Shown here: piece after piece, positions 49,801 through 51,071 of the stretch
Layout of the letters: each line of letters begins with the position of its first letter
How positions within the stretch are numbered: position 1 is the stretch's first letter
Assembly (NCBI RefSeq): GCF_009653635.1
Contig: NZ_PPFD01000007.1
Span: forward strand, 974-64,973
Direction of reading: 5' to 3'
DNA: 64,000 bases
Source of the DNA: Endozoicomonas sp. OPT23
GTDB lineage: Bacteria; Pseudomonadota; Gammaproteobacteria; Pseudomonadales; Endozoicomonadaceae
Program-made: the position numbers and the translations under genes
The notes under the pieces: generated by a model
What the model was told of the DNA's origin: nothing
The model's input: only the letters and a program-made list of their open reading frames with translations
The model's database searches: none

Positions 49801-49890
49801 GTTTTCATATCGATCTTCAAGGCTTAGATAGGTCTCAGCCTCGGCATTAAACTCATCCAGAGTCAATGGCATCATATTAGAAGAAGCCAT
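19897..49890 (-). CDS. Giant multidomain RTX/Tcd-like type I secreted protein, about 9,997 residues
   Basis: A single uninterrupted frame of 29,994 bases encodes a protein of roughly 1.1 MDa. From N- to C-terminus I see: a region resembling the TcdA/TcdB glycosyltransferase fold (1 to about 530); beta/alpha segments with eroded zincin-like motifs; four copies of a large module (from about 1,960, 3,540, 4,955 and 5,850); a hydrophobic, pore-like region (about 6,720-6,950); RTX-type Gly/Asp repeats (about 7,010-8,320); two LamG-like domains (about 8,610-8,745 and 9,330-9,480) joined by Ser-Gly linkers; a Thr/Pro/Ser linker (about 9,550-9,765); and a C-terminal tail (LELLVQATNQFL...) typical of type I secretion. 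Only about 8 Cys occur in the first 7,000 residues. The ATG at 49890 is preferred over a TTG two codons upstream. The HlyB/HlyD pair at 12656-16223 probably exports it. It is toxin- or adhesin-like; activity is unproven. Confidence 0.85.
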   Translation of the reverse strand: MASSNMMPLTLDEFNAEAETYLSLEDRYENQFISLKNSYESYEKLRNHNLTQSYLVVLSLKNSCLAYLEYNESARNFIDLILPGLNSYLERNLEAVPDKLHFVFINQVDKVELEYIKTWVEVYKDFDIYLWRDTQSYLAQSLTENVQSQTSFVNATQPVQFNSRASVKVIELQNKASRYIDKNLREGRTFDVAVKNFLSEVIGVSETRLTREIDQSLLAVSIAEQEIRQTRQRNGGSGQILRRDISGLWQTENSSKQHYIQELINGNTDAAENIVGIEVLLQDGGALVDSRLLPQLNPVLLAELSSTSLSQPLLEAAVLQAVLDSHEGKYPGRAKRLMEPMRGGYTDYLALAERQESGISSLIRSAVQSYISQPFAETDSVNVIPGSLIARQLQGRVSNRFIAAPPASKFIQEARTQIQQRYRLISVSGSALAASQSDINNTQFDFLNALKNENLPLYFSVLSHYRVSALSGDPLLNSVLSGSETLRDAIIKELETIEGHRFVPERHPVGAQPAPASFMTEQNNRVSVDRATGSLVRHYIRYERDRSQTVIELGRTHPEHFVANYLHQAGATQSTFIRREGDETLPSSVVGLVHFVAEISSSNEGIVCAGLTHGNLAQWLVNSRTVLEEHQLRFVVLPQPDITDSQIQSYFSQLLSVLSHDGIQLKTPSVSKGLTDIDLFGRSWLYNTETRQWSIGLTPHWIYSQQSGNQWQAFQSQLPYNQFREALFSSTVDQLTDFALAYYHQSLARQGMNTEDEQLYSTSWQQGSFTIELTLDALINDASDQAADYYSPQDLKKIRRTVTGAFSRVDRSGLLATDSNRNFQVLVSKRSGLSQDLYFTGDKTRIVLDRSFFETDSSFHFQSLGDIVSSHRGLAHLLQSLSLVIYETHNPADFWTEFQGQRGETLGCSAESSAPRVTLSPVRNSADIVSPLAGTTRLAFVAETLTYKLLGIHLLPLASSRALEKLLPGSILPANRNPVSGSELNSLFQSLYYSYRERFGLTETLLKQSQEFSWLRSLSGQSDQVDSTTEVLVLSSQSSASPYLQLTTNSAYSLVQDFLTGETLDFIRHDDQNTLLTDRDAEVAAELIPADITILSPDLIRGRDVSIATGLALPLLEQWQGIARSNNAVILLKPDQRLQRAVQYKTIYQHLSGVRQTDLWKVAFQAKSTASVELQYQGTHSGNSKLITARWQSAYERERISQVSPEGLPALLVLEQTVKSDLRKSIQSQQSDLEFIEQAGESGTSDSEIIVLTPDGSVYLTRDPSQIERLTAFYENSGDYLSVSKQAYGTLQGSHSRYPVLSQLTGVNARIVARYKLNETYIKNLATETITNNQRHAVPLVIPLLSLGDSLSIPPYGAGYQVAQQGDRLGLTLFPYGDNSQALNCIQAEIDVRMYRESGSSSAISTRNLSSDIESFVSLFTSGVLSDQLKVLAEKSAIICRDANHPLKVVLHPAFEFFASTVAVTGTSGVTITLGTADFGNHPEIALSHGLAELIAPALFYRAQQSDDQGASEFSAISRTWGIQGGDIERLGNYFGLNQQYRSVAFAKSHEALFAHMVEGLHDLSVLSGSADDYQSSLQWFDTRDILAERIDQTIEYIRNYPEVSSSQFITAISFYYNGLITGSRQQVFRQSLAAASGLWLISESSANTVLSLLANDLSEDTRHQPNRYIKGISKVTDQPETPGITGLLFNLPAIDPQNRVGVYLSPAYLSALDAMGIHYLVGLERLVDAVNVLTRKSSLLSTYQQSLSHGSSVVVSNTLADFNSSFGLGLDQAAAMTVRIPTDWQQMIILREDTFELLNAISTEQPAAVDSTGLVQTATNPELPGGGERSTATVASTVSTVSGPGGQENSRAFSLFNFSPRLSQSLDSDWWSQQSEFFAYLMHSSTNTSVLSIENSIRADVGLPSVTQTTGSTQPVLSDRQPNRMALAYTLPEYTVPDIGPGAGDNGSGALPIGEISDDVLLARTETNIWQTEPALSLYSVQRVSGQSRVLEIRVGATPLEYYNLTDSLPAQSSRSRRQADTTVGRISYSRIRMVLLDVMTQSGNQLSVSELVRQYNARLREITGTDASLYRLQSTSAHEIVLSPLARGIAHTETNLHVQYRSIGDPLSGISRLLTSDPWKARALSLAQGEGHRLARVITEMPSDLMRSLLTQFLYETYLQANSSPGAEVAVRGSEFGISTTDAMVSVLRNTDIRALNDYVQSADREDLQQEIYRSLQTMSDHVEGDNASSVPFEQRLDVAVVDANTRFVFDDARAVRSERVGSRTRIHHPFSLPETNANGVSAVHEGSPEVLSHFGSRTARLPVSTDSSTGEPFIVMTVRSPDSALAAIGAQSPDAAGLTGRLTLLQDYQAINSDSSAADAFVRIGEDVLATYPAVEYRFLQQWLSTVADNLSTEGGNNLAQALLRRQASVTETSGFTALTAEKLLENTFLKTIVEPVDAGNRPASASRLLVAELAALTDKTSFYINIEGQSRKVRVDIDVNRPATFSEKSNGNPPSFRLGVDIPDALKGDITRQSYTRTLRKLADYKIPSAENRLVQFFEGNNSFVRNYLTYRELIGNGAAPGLIIRILEEQPFGASQLRVESQGRRSSVILEIGRSDIGEIPDARLAQVLDQLYPAALVKAYESSGRKANLDALLNVWKVGPDDYEGNRFALTSNLQLLALPEIVDPVYRAISEFGISDLRFQSGLETEHYISALQIIAEGGDTNLQQAVRAGVDYFQNHPEADGSRFASALIDYHETLTGSTEQSILRAAIGEEDLTFLSTSSRLTAESRQQFQQLAQQRLTDAQSVRGNDGIAEVIYDHSDNAYFLLDPSESNVALRNIRLEVVVNDERGRSSLILNPEEAHRTAFQIQHRQSDSSHRYIVLEDPSDGGRYQVARIRINEPVSPYLTSLIGSNNPTDSVGPRTRYGQQFLMQDGKLYIVERVTNNNRNITIDGGKLDRRAGTRYLAREVPGQSLVEGIQAAPIDLGPEVSLQAGDTTELIQVLEDADGRLFQVNEDAQGRLISSELDRSAHDRVYTIEDTRSLSEHLFIESAQRLYFVTASPAEGETAYRVRQTKGVFSAIGPDANLRTTEETLNFNDSHRLVRVVSSSDGSSYKQVIRELGSSYPGHSVLRELDTSGRLSPQLGVEQWQKHDFVRLGDQLYAYAGAVPGEEGSFNVVAVDSVSQGIDSTYLSQSSASTRRKLLTTDSGYIIENPDDGSRTTLTESPYQVLANTRDSRITQVLGYDSEHLSVVDLQHSSQSPAQLYNRIRSTPGDINQDIYAYDSSNRQATQDTSYGVKFEAPDAVPATRAISINDSDTVTTIEQRTQVAISSVETVRPETEVSEGFPRGNILTLNPEYYGDTGERRIAIYISPEYNRAVSGNIRNGLEYISQTITSLVKNHEEGEHFVTALNNPDISDRFTTVGDLITEGVLTSTSLNGSDAAELQLPDNIRQLIVLAPEETSSRPVAYGRSTDAKLSVLTIDPSNYPSVGDQTQLLTEFAESAHQLSSTPQGETRSEFSPETVEGEIREERNMPQIDRTMDAHPIFEENRPGRIGFEAEYGHLECNGPLRAQLAETSKAFVRDYAFLSLQVDGYKGFHVLEIVSAPLVTETYNGDDDYKITHQALLDALDELAYSHRSTVADVIADYNRRITRIMGEERASRYKMFTTDTHGADGVILSAEQAAQLTIRYRTELQRLPVPAPQTTISFPYEAIGNPLSEIETFYTFPGFIDRDILHQAQLIGSELARDIAGESSASAHMKSLMTQFMQQLIYDATAVQGSLSSKFDISKHDVVANLRLGTADAIATILSDEDIALVKGYIDRIGITAFNETVLSHLDEVSGRLYSTADSSVWQAPPAEVKARLKGLFVDLVNHRNEHGRSAIPRSSDQVFTLPGAGRKVFPVDAINAPSRVPVSEHNGQYFVALELRQGRHDFNKLRVSSPDDLGLTAAIRYLQHPETLGSDEEVNRYFLEKASSAYLEASSERRAYLDSETRGIVTQLPEFERSNLEYDLHIYLGESYELSNHIDIRESLRPVITGLMEQRVKSLQVDIRAQRPIDQTTLTALSSLGQWTPDATFEITLPDGSRIETSFNEFLGVGESGLDRVNDPGNLSIGIADDSNLRLPEQGVGFLRQDSNGENPVIPSDGQGNGYIKEAGRYDVQVLQLTGKEGEEASFPETRMIVDLEKYRQLWESNQLQDGHVQKDVEAISRLFIDGTTGGNRRETVLLGRRKNVDFSMGRTVEIELIPDQDFKDSHLSLTPDETSGSYRVAIGTRDIHTIPVSSVDAAVSQLYGLALINGVETGNEGTSVKGLLLRGLKIDRALLVQERGTVELTDEYKVALPSADDLYHQFVGRGSHGLYERSGSAADFKDAIKWFAGQDTATAKKAYQRAFEFVASSSDVPELETFSRQLVDQQRNGGRDQARAIRSAVGSENLVVLRNRTATDASLRQSLTRYVSLARAEATKAGRADGVAEVPRDDSNRPYRAYAPIEAPDNVQLGDQGNSAQRVLVDDQRIGHAIVDGTGYVDSAYQVASPSDGANPQNGLGAGLRCSRAAGGSCGGSFLLMEDELRPYRQIPLSDISDTDSSSLFRSLKLVEYDARLYRVESSDSSGVTARDTGVTRVFQAISDTPPTADAVQLPASLSEKIRTIAVERATNDVYQLHIADNSQYPAVRLTSTDELLPVLPALVVSDIKERTVNGVRTYGLPLSDSADGRSQVMLLTSGRSTADAVAAAEAGRRLIANPDTPLKTLTSTDGTVGIVFRSEYQGGGQLSATGQRFVDTLEHYFLEQPSGQQLLEYLQGSAGETRPAMLSAIDGRLGSTTPPAELKVLLVLEPHELTARRSHRIQAYSSASSLPAADGTPGTGSVVKVYVDPRLGEAASATQSNYRSQATQVFADLFEAVAAVRGVGNDAGLEQVTRTILNAAGVDLSSVTDFSRTGIENLVRSEYQFPVVHTETSLPDAVTQSAIPAQAGFEQTIEGIRLSGVPELQSGSRLVLAESVGSEGSNRHLTLYLEQGEGGSPSLRLVVSQAAVAEQAYSLRQEMQKQLYVALNALDLNEQTTLTELVEGVNRRLDSTLGAGEHTDYRLSVTSEPTGFVVERTQAASPESTLYLRVHYERLGDPFSGVEHLVYSFRTENRTIFRKAQFSAEQLTSRILQTSGNEAVSAGKLKALLTHFLYQQTQNQLEQSGIPHEFLLQADTADVVTAILSEDQVRALKRHIEAVGYDNFQSSLEESYGGLTEQRSTVGTFEQEALFSQIQRVFVEAVDTRLETYNGRARQLPVNGESLVAVETGSRKLLALDPFTYASRLPVLQQNSDHYISVAVNNNENSLVTLVSDSLTSSGLHGRVSLLQSAPGSSLGAQEASVFLSELRNRSVNAASQQQDSYLQSELDQRLADFDQNTLQHLEDRLLADSPSLQLEGLSEGETFLTRRLAERRLQQITMSLDSHQVAPPESVLRLNQLNDLKLLPDLSVTQGGEELTVSFSGEQGRNQVTVVRESGQSGVLQVGQRNDFVFAESGAGYRQTQVEGSLHSFEISLDGRLNALPKTTVALDTESYSLAQERGTLRPLQIQADLDTMARQLSHAELGQRSEVFRQSALTAGADLNEGRLLVVRLRPDLTLAQSRIDVPPDTGSSVLITVGTASDTSSVTFQKTLSQLYGVALSISYEGADSQAAGNLAKMAWPFSAIDADSLGNRIILNEQYQPVAAPATRDDLYQRLVAGTAHNLETAEGTLADYRSAFLYLAQKGQLEEGVSRVYAGVSEAGSTEVSLFSQAIQNTYSELNRSFIGNRTLAEQLSTAMTLERRTLLRGRPGGESFPVELSTLVANSSAAELNTYAQQQGLNRAVFANQVLTDTAPETIGFDEVLHQFMLTIEGQDAYSSIGRMLELSATPAENGQSQLRLVLDSEGLRLVSEQRASESYSSESDYYRARELLATSLSDRTGSDSSLSSRLSRYNQRVSADLGVERGARWQLSSLNSEAMEVAITQTSSEPVTRINTRVEYGTLGEPLSGLHLQLNPWLLEGAQFEAESLAQRVTGGTDSSAYLKSLFTQFIYQELERALVDRGERPAVLASGTSDAVTAILPQTDIIRLAAYNQATLISEMKGALGRIAERYQLASISPDALPGLESRLHSTFSEAVQLRVSEGRAFQLPTDRSIHYADGSSQVQALPGNSQRIDPVVADSVQRQKVRSAPDGRHFIDVRIERVDSPLSELASAAESTPKGLLSLLQTGLQTEAPSAINRAQLGILDRLYSDFDTRVQSQIIREVNAHIDSLDLTARLRFTNDLLQHNRSRPVSSTPAGDALRQARAVSAGRLLQHELQALTSDIVANRTPEQASYQRINSLMGLAGEQSYSLQVPASDSGTRTIRVDFDRHITADASYALGNQSRAVIGNGEGGALVATSAWLLIKEVIQPSSGLEQEPLISLRPKRIRAQIDASTVSFADTARFRVERGQVGLGAMLDRLKSYSNLVEKLNDSGQTELAGRLKQLVADGLTTVQEISTRELGYTIVDSDGEPGRRIVTDISRQAVQEEIKAFSRFQLPEGNRDYLSEGTNTQRPVIEQSVDELDQLGHHLDSIELDTDFHLVRETASNEQNLDLRNAFDNASQQRFATVAPVNLLDIPDVRERVQNAFIELVTNPQRGLTPEKAIDHIVGVLGEAGYGSDTAEIRDILLQSPDFQKAISEIGDTEAGRNRLAELGERAPVNNFGTSRIRSQLTRFGNLKAWKKLQAFQEHPIVEGVFTHIGTGQALFGIGQSTASLINLLKYDSVLSSENKALGYTGVALGYVGGTAGLAATANRLLAPTIDHGAGAIGSLFRLGPKTSRYVARAQGIVLTLFSIGAGIFALVSDSMAANTARKAGNTNLAVFYGVNAALDSIGLVADGASLVFEFAFPPLAFVFQAIGIATAIVQIIIAQFAPPPNARQDLDAYLKSPAFISFVDRLASSYSQQGYQELRYFFDASSLLDQATYKEDLRLLQRDVYRTLDSDGTKGAAILDDTVEERTHEGTALADYVKVTKGDQTVYGFGGNDFIQLRDDVGRAFGGRGNDTIIGGSYQEGNQGDDRLIDGLNSIVQRGGPGNDIHQPGTGYADIDGGADVDTLVLPTPASYFNFQSGIAAPYRPGQSYRLNLLGHYLFKADLGRQQLTNTLHEYLVDNGYTVTQHRAGLSNFVLNDIYSATASSSFRGGRLANPFSRYRYRITNPGYGLVTHLYPKSFFIASWNEMANNRGLSLYDRTRFHDPDIVPFTSVTTGRFGLPTGSYSFNSNQNNRQQITSFTGERRYYVMGRVHLAIGRFGDLLVVDGDEVEAFRFGNIYAGNRGNVRRVWEVSRTDTRNGQLCALARFFGVRNPPACISTTTVTAFAYRRYAYVRNDENYYGTLYASHDGIYFMRDDQQQLFYFSTENLLSWAATSGSTVARFYATFIDLLNTSGSIRNIENIVGSEYGTWLIGSDGNNVISGRGNRNKIEAKAGDDTVIAGNEDNIIYLNEGNDRAVLGNGYYWVDGGSDTDTVSYSQRTTALNVNLGNRDVRQGDVLVDIEILQGAGTANSDIIGDDRSVTFVLTDGTNTVDVKGGDDTVIAERGQTTIWLRSGKNRVVLGSGQHLVHCGTGSDELIIKGSSNTGHHFVCETQSSSLLRNRVMSSVHSYQISRDFYRYRFQSGSSTVCQTPDREKVLNLAIDISAQTITVTSAEGWGDGQRSVTYTASGCPAGYTGSRDREYPGLSVIAYLSCKKPEQAIDCHSQSVVAGLHFNSELLNQFTCTVKNSYFARFNFQTGGEIVSRERWVTPGQVIHWPDFKLGNAVMADHLPELLGNIDVDVRSAGGGEILTPILSTRQPAPNPHSTLPPLPEQTPAPLSETCRSPLTSFAIRHEDTTLDLTDIRGIGVVLGKAGNDQLTGNADEDTVLISSGGNDQMVDLGGSNQFVPGFGDGNITAGPGYDLLLYNNIQTYFSYTGYPFIYWNLEHIDVDYSQGTVVHHWQSRDHQHRRQFTDRFTGIEHIVGTPGNDLYTGDDRDEYYSPAGGADVVDMAGGDDTVVINSQWGNGARYDGGSGSNTLVFDLALTGSLHVDLLLFGIANTGGTVLGLRHFSNFIGPKNHPFIIRGNDDSNLIISRGTDDRLYANDGDDALILASEGTAVAHGGAGTDSVDYRRLSRATADFYGLLIELNSGGACIDENGVEELTGNEMSGSGGGDAPCVEGLTFFRLAETGQTTARPTVVKDRLYDIEVLIASSQDDEIYLADIVRQVDGFLGNDIIHASTGGQILKGNEGDDALYSAVGPDGQGSITIGGPGMNHHYGSPVQDIMVADRGVDIMEGQAGADIYDVYIDAAGSSIRDTDSNNALRLYGEGLERQQLGWQLSDDFNTLAINYNDSALVSISLEHVSRHFRPDGSLDTEHFLGTLTEHLSYFSITDTTTERSGSGFTASGSGSGSASGSALDDESPASDVLTSDQLRSYLQLELETDPRLDGRYFVDNANPIARASIGNDYLVSVDGLAPERGDNSGWYELYGEEGHDSFAVQGSKAKVHTGPGHDYILLRHSSIADIWFTEQSDSSNRLYLEDIRSTELQVQHWQATHLERVSLELNRRGNHPAPTFPDSYTVVLGNREEWLELPELVTDGGLFIAGEFNADDTASGRLPLISLNSEFSGQQLFLEMDSNQSLMITIIDSLAGRTETRTVNNVFIENDSGDASGSGNATLPETLHFGVSFNPSGLIEVYKNGRLLSTQISIPLRKQVFDDVQLGRGRLSRSGDVGALNYSVSGSGSGVSNGVLTVSSLVISDFIPPADVILLLSSGNQQMVMMGSDCQPDRFYMNGWPDSLGMEDLILDGKKTIVSRLQSGKLGNTEAERESVFPIDRLSNNYRFSAGGGIALLSSAPGREDTLEVDANWESQLLYRKDRQDLAIYRIGQDEDSLTIPLEAINDSLLVKDYFSPATDTSIERIISANQLTSKYAVWKKTLFFPDAVDWLQRGQLDHTRLLPSGQDLLLYFSMRLDDPLARLSSLLPLTWTNYKEFQQETPLSLRLDSTQQDDFTAAELEFIAWSTRQQLIASGLSSESASGSGSVSGIGELRLPEQSVSEPDIGSPLWFEQLRVKFAFERTSGIEKLPIGEPLRTDSFIQLGSDSADHYVSNGQGMALFTREGNDQFIANDLEWHAVDAGDGIDSLIMRHLKADIKVDAVNEQVLYGEQVIGRIRNFEKIEWQSDAQGFLKTPSSIAHISVTAGLLSWEPAESQSHAVVQGDGQLVLDTRDSENNATVICAGSDNNFSRLELSLEPDWRSAGAVMVEQYRPLTGYSSRSSGAGDGQAEAEPHSVVLSDTTEVVMRSGQPRWLFNERSDYGVITNAVSGSDMTLSVVVRPDSAQSAASTGGVPRARMFEFSDSDSDGIWIDTNYQDVFIQSRGGLQNSDITVYDFFSQVSTGQSGSAIRMTMVINGQQMIQFYQNSELFFEGTIYAPDQKIRANNYIGAAPGSNDATDVFQGELGQLTLTGTVAGAVTVQLLQQSWNGYLLKTAYVKDSLNIINSVGCAPDQVTVNGQLLSVAEFIAISQTMSIPEDGFVGSGDNPDDVDGESIFSGASTVEPEITPTASSEPVATELPAESIRLSVTQTEVMPQPTATETVMTQSDLPVPTETLSSLPVELSGSISTSSSVFEPDFPDATYTDPLPEASSTSIMVTPEPTPESVAAEISRSEDSDRSNDFFDFDNLPEWYEIEQCIPDFNGSSAILPSATVAADQGVSRTMSAFTPSTTPVSRVQTESGNSMDTGHGSGSGGDQDVCLLTNDNFEMTQRLGNDALVDLEAQEITVDGELRWRMTSVFRFNWNSPDTVEIRGSNGPDYLRIDRDSGIAIVDPAGSTDMVINLSGEQFTHVYQRDSGTDFLLNFESNSYLEFGIGIQFYDVLYSKANGIYQFTLTNSFINTYGNLFEQVVMPDQDFADHHTALNSTFLTGIRPVEYLKANGSAIPTHANLELLVQATNQFLNISGGVIPSDTLIPANFNTYVTSISSIISGQ
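20600..24672 (-). other. C-terminal LamG-like domains, Ser-Gly linkers and Thr/Pro/Ser linker of the giant protein
   Basis: Two segments look like LamG/concanavalin-type domains: LHFGVSFNPSGLIEVYKNGR (within 23650-24060) and VVIN-like strands around MFEFSDSDSDGIWIDT (21440-21900). Between and beside them are at least five Ser-Gly runs (near 24610-24670, 23840-23880, 23611-23655, 22724-22772 and 20605-20640). A Thr/Pro/Ser/Glu-rich stretch follows at about 20600-21240. Such parts usually serve as carbohydrate-binding or spacer regions. Confidence 0.5.
24930..28870 (-). repeat. RTX-type Gly/Asp-rich calcium-binding repeat blocks
   Basis: The translation contains scattered GGxGxDx-type nonapeptides such as YGFGGNDFIQL, FGGRGNDTIIGG, KAGDDTVIAGNEDN, KGGDDTVIAERG, GKAGNDQLTGNADED, MAGGDDTVVI, HGGAGTDSVDYRR and LKGNEGDDALYS. 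They come in at least six clusters separated by non-repeat inserts. RTX repeats bind calcium outside the cell and drive folding after type I export. Confidence 0.8.
29050..29725 (-). other. Hydrophobic, pore-like region of the giant protein (TcdA/TcdB-pore-like)
   Basis: About 225 residues are rich in Gly/Ala/Val/Ile/Leu, with several potential membrane helices, for example ALGYVGGTAGLAATANRLL, GIVLTLFSIGAGIFALVS and LAFVFQAIGIATAIVQIIIA. It lies just before the RTX block, the same relative position as the pore-forming region in Tcd-pore/RTX fusion proteins. No other part of the 9,997-residue protein shows comparable hydrophobicity on reading. Confidence 0.55.
30780..32345 (-). repeat. Giant protein module, copy 4 (shortened)
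   Basis: Landmarks are IGFDEVLHQF, GEPLSGLHLQ, SLFTQFIYQE, TSDAVTAILPQTDIIRL, TFSEAVQLR and GLLSLLQ. The downstream third present in copies 1-3 is missing, and the sequence passes directly into the helical region before the hydrophobic segment. It therefore looks like a truncated copy at the end of the repeat array. Confidence 0.6.
32490..35017 (-). repeat. Giant protein module, copy 3
   Basis: Landmarks are FEQTIEG, LRLVVSQAAV, GDPFSGVEHL, ALLTHFLYQ, TADVVTAILSEDQVRAL, VFVEAVDTR, RLPV, GLHGRVSLLQ and the downstream DDLYQRLVAGTAHNL, which matches DDLYHQFVGRGSHGL in copy 2. It has the same order and similar length as copies 1 and 2. Confidence 0.65.
36498..39270 (-). repeat. Giant protein module, copy 2, with intact amidoligase-like signature
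   Basis: Landmarks match the other copies: GNPLSEIETF, SLMTQFMQQL, TADAIATILSDEDIAL, LFVDLVNHR, RVPV, GLTAAIRYLQ and DGVAEV. This copy alone has FEAEYG (3544-3549) followed about 40 residues later by LEIVSAPL (3588-3595). That pair recalls the metal-binding FExE and ELVSPxL motifs of glutamine-synthetase-fold amidoligases (Amidoligase_2 type). Equivalent positions in copies 3 and 4 are degraded (FEQTIEG and LRLVVSQ in copy 3). Confidence 0.6.
41486..44000 (-). repeat. Giant protein module, copy 1
   Basis: This is the first of four protein-level repeats. Landmarks are VLEIRVGATPLEYY, GDPLSGISRLL, SLLTQFLYE, TTDAMVSVLRNTDIRAL, RLPV, GLTGRLTLLQ and NDGIAEV. It contains an RSRR sequence at residues 2016-2019, not found in the other copies. 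The Glu-rich motif of copy 2 is only partly kept (LEIR for LEIVS). Confidence 0.65.
44408..44416 (-). repeat. Nine-base G tract inside the giant gene
   Basis: On the coding strand nine consecutive G encode Gly residues within ELPGGGE near residue 1,825. It is the longest mononucleotide run I noticed in the coding regions. A slip of one base would truncate the protein after the N-terminal fifth. Confidence 0.85.
48300..49890 (-). other. Tcd/GT44-like N-terminal region of the giant protein with degraded active site
   Basis: PDKLHFVFINQVDKVELEYI (about residues 96-115) parallels the PKNLHFVWIGG...EYI segment of large clostridial toxins. LLQDGGALVDSRLLPQLNP (about 280-298) parallels KEIGGMYLDVDMLPGIQP. 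A gap-free comparison puts Asp289-Ser-Arg291 on the DxD motif, Asn273 on the UDP-glucose-contacting Asp, Gly276 on the neighbouring Arg, and Phe on the conserved Trp of FVWIG. The fold is therefore suggested, but catalysis is doubtful. The comparison is from memory of TcdB, not a computed alignment. Confidence 0.5.
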
Positions 49891-49978
49891 AATCAAATCT
49901 CATATTTTTTGATTTGATACATTTATAGCTTACAGACAAAACTCTAATATATTTTTTTATCTCTATATACTTCCTTTG

Positions 49979-49992
49979 TTGTCTATAGACAA
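49979..49992. promoter_or_regulatory. 14-bp perfect palindrome upstream of the giant gene
   Basis: TTGTCTATAGACAA lies about 90 bases upstream of the giant gene start in AT-rich DNA. Its size and position suit a dimeric regulator binding site, but no regulator is identified. Confidence 0.35.
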
Positions 49993-50014
49993 TATAAATA
50001 AATTAAGCGCGTAG

Positions 50015-50028
50015 TTGATAATTATCAA
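50015..50028. promoter_or_regulatory. Second 14-bp perfect palindrome upstream of the giant gene
   Basis: TTGATAATTATCAA lies 22 bases beyond the first palindrome. The GATAAT/ATTATC arms resemble half of a Fur box, but the 19-base Fur consensus is not met. Confidence 0.35.
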
Positions 50029-50723
50029 AATAAATATAAAGGCCACTCTTAAGTCACAACATAATCATTTCATAGCTACCATTGTATATAGTATCCATGC
50101 AATTAACTTATGTGAGTGTGTTTTTTTGCAAAGTGAACATGGCATTTTTTTATTTATCCCAAGTATTTTGAATATATAGAATTCAAGATAAATATGTACT
50201 CTCACAACAAAAGCACATCAACTGAGCGCCTAGAAAAATGATAATGTGATGTCTCTAAAGAGTACAAGGTAGCTCTCAGTGAACACCCTGAAAGACTTCT
50301 ATTCCTGCTGTAAATACTGGTCAGCTCTCCATACTTTCCGGGAAAAAATGACCTAAAAAAGCTTGGGGAGACCTATAGAAATCTGATCTGACGCCACATT
50401 CAACTATGGTCAGGAAAATGCTAGACAAAGATATGAAAGCTGTGAACCTTAGCTTCGACGAGCAGAACCAGATAAGTGTGCCTCCAGTCTTCTGAGGCAG
50501 ATAGCTGACTTTGAAGTGTATATACTGACCGCCCCATCAACGATGAATTCTTTTTTCATTCAAAGAGAAAAAGGTGTGGATTGAACGGTGGATAGACTAT
50601 GGGTTCAGCAGAAAGCCGAATATAACTTGAGCAGATCTTAGGCTTTTTATGAAGATATACGAAAAACAGCTTTCCAGCTTAAACTACAGCTGTAGTTATA
50701 CGTCGTCTGTCTCAGAAAAGAAA

Positions 50724-50797
50724 TGGAGGCGAGTACCGGAGTCGAACCGGTCTAAATGGAGTTGCAGTCCACTGCATAACCGCTTTGCTAACTCGCC
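50724..50797 (-). tRNA. tRNA-Cys (anticodon GCA)
   Basis: The 74-base sequence on the minus strand folds as a cloverleaf. The acceptor stem is GGCGAGT/ACTCGCC, the anticodon loop reads ACTGCAACT with GCA at its centre, and the T-arm is CCGGTTCGACTCCGG. The discriminator and an encoded CCA end (TCCA) are present. It closely resembles enterobacterial tRNA-Cys. Its 3' end faces the giant gene. Confidence 0.95.
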
Positions 50798-51071
50798 TTT
50801 TAGAACATCGCTGAAGGTGTAAACTGTTTCGAAAACAGCGTGTTGCGATGTGGGAGCTATTCTATGGGTGTTATTCTTAACTTGCAAATATTTCTACAGG
50901 TGAGAAATACCTATTTTTATCGTGTATACATGAAACAGAAGCATATGCACTTATGGGTAAAAGCATCAGGCTGAATGCGGTAACTTGTGACTACTCATAC
51001 AACCCGTTTATGAATTACTATCCACGCACTTATACCAAATCTAACAACTACACTTTTTTGGAACGGGATTC

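Larger units (their letters stand above)
49891..50723. other. AT-rich intergenic region upstream of the giant gene
   Basis: These 833 bases hold the leader and presumably the promoter of the giant gene, with two 14-bp palindromes at 49979-49992 and 50015-50028. A further 16-base palindrome, AACTACAGCTGTAGTT at 50682-50697, lies just downstream of the tRNA and could help end its transcript. I find no convincing gene; 50220-50680 has short broken frames only. Confidence 0.6.

Noticed and set aside
50015-50028. Fur box
   Set aside because: The palindrome shares GATAAT/ATTATC halves but is too short and lacks the central spacing of the 19-base consensus.
50580-50700. Possible transposase remnant (RWIDYGFSRKPN-like reading)
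   Set aside because: Only a dozen residues suggest it, a stop follows at once, and no terminal repeats or second fragment were seen.
50696-50887. 63-codon minus-strand frame
   Set aside because: It runs across the tRNA-Cys gene and has no support.
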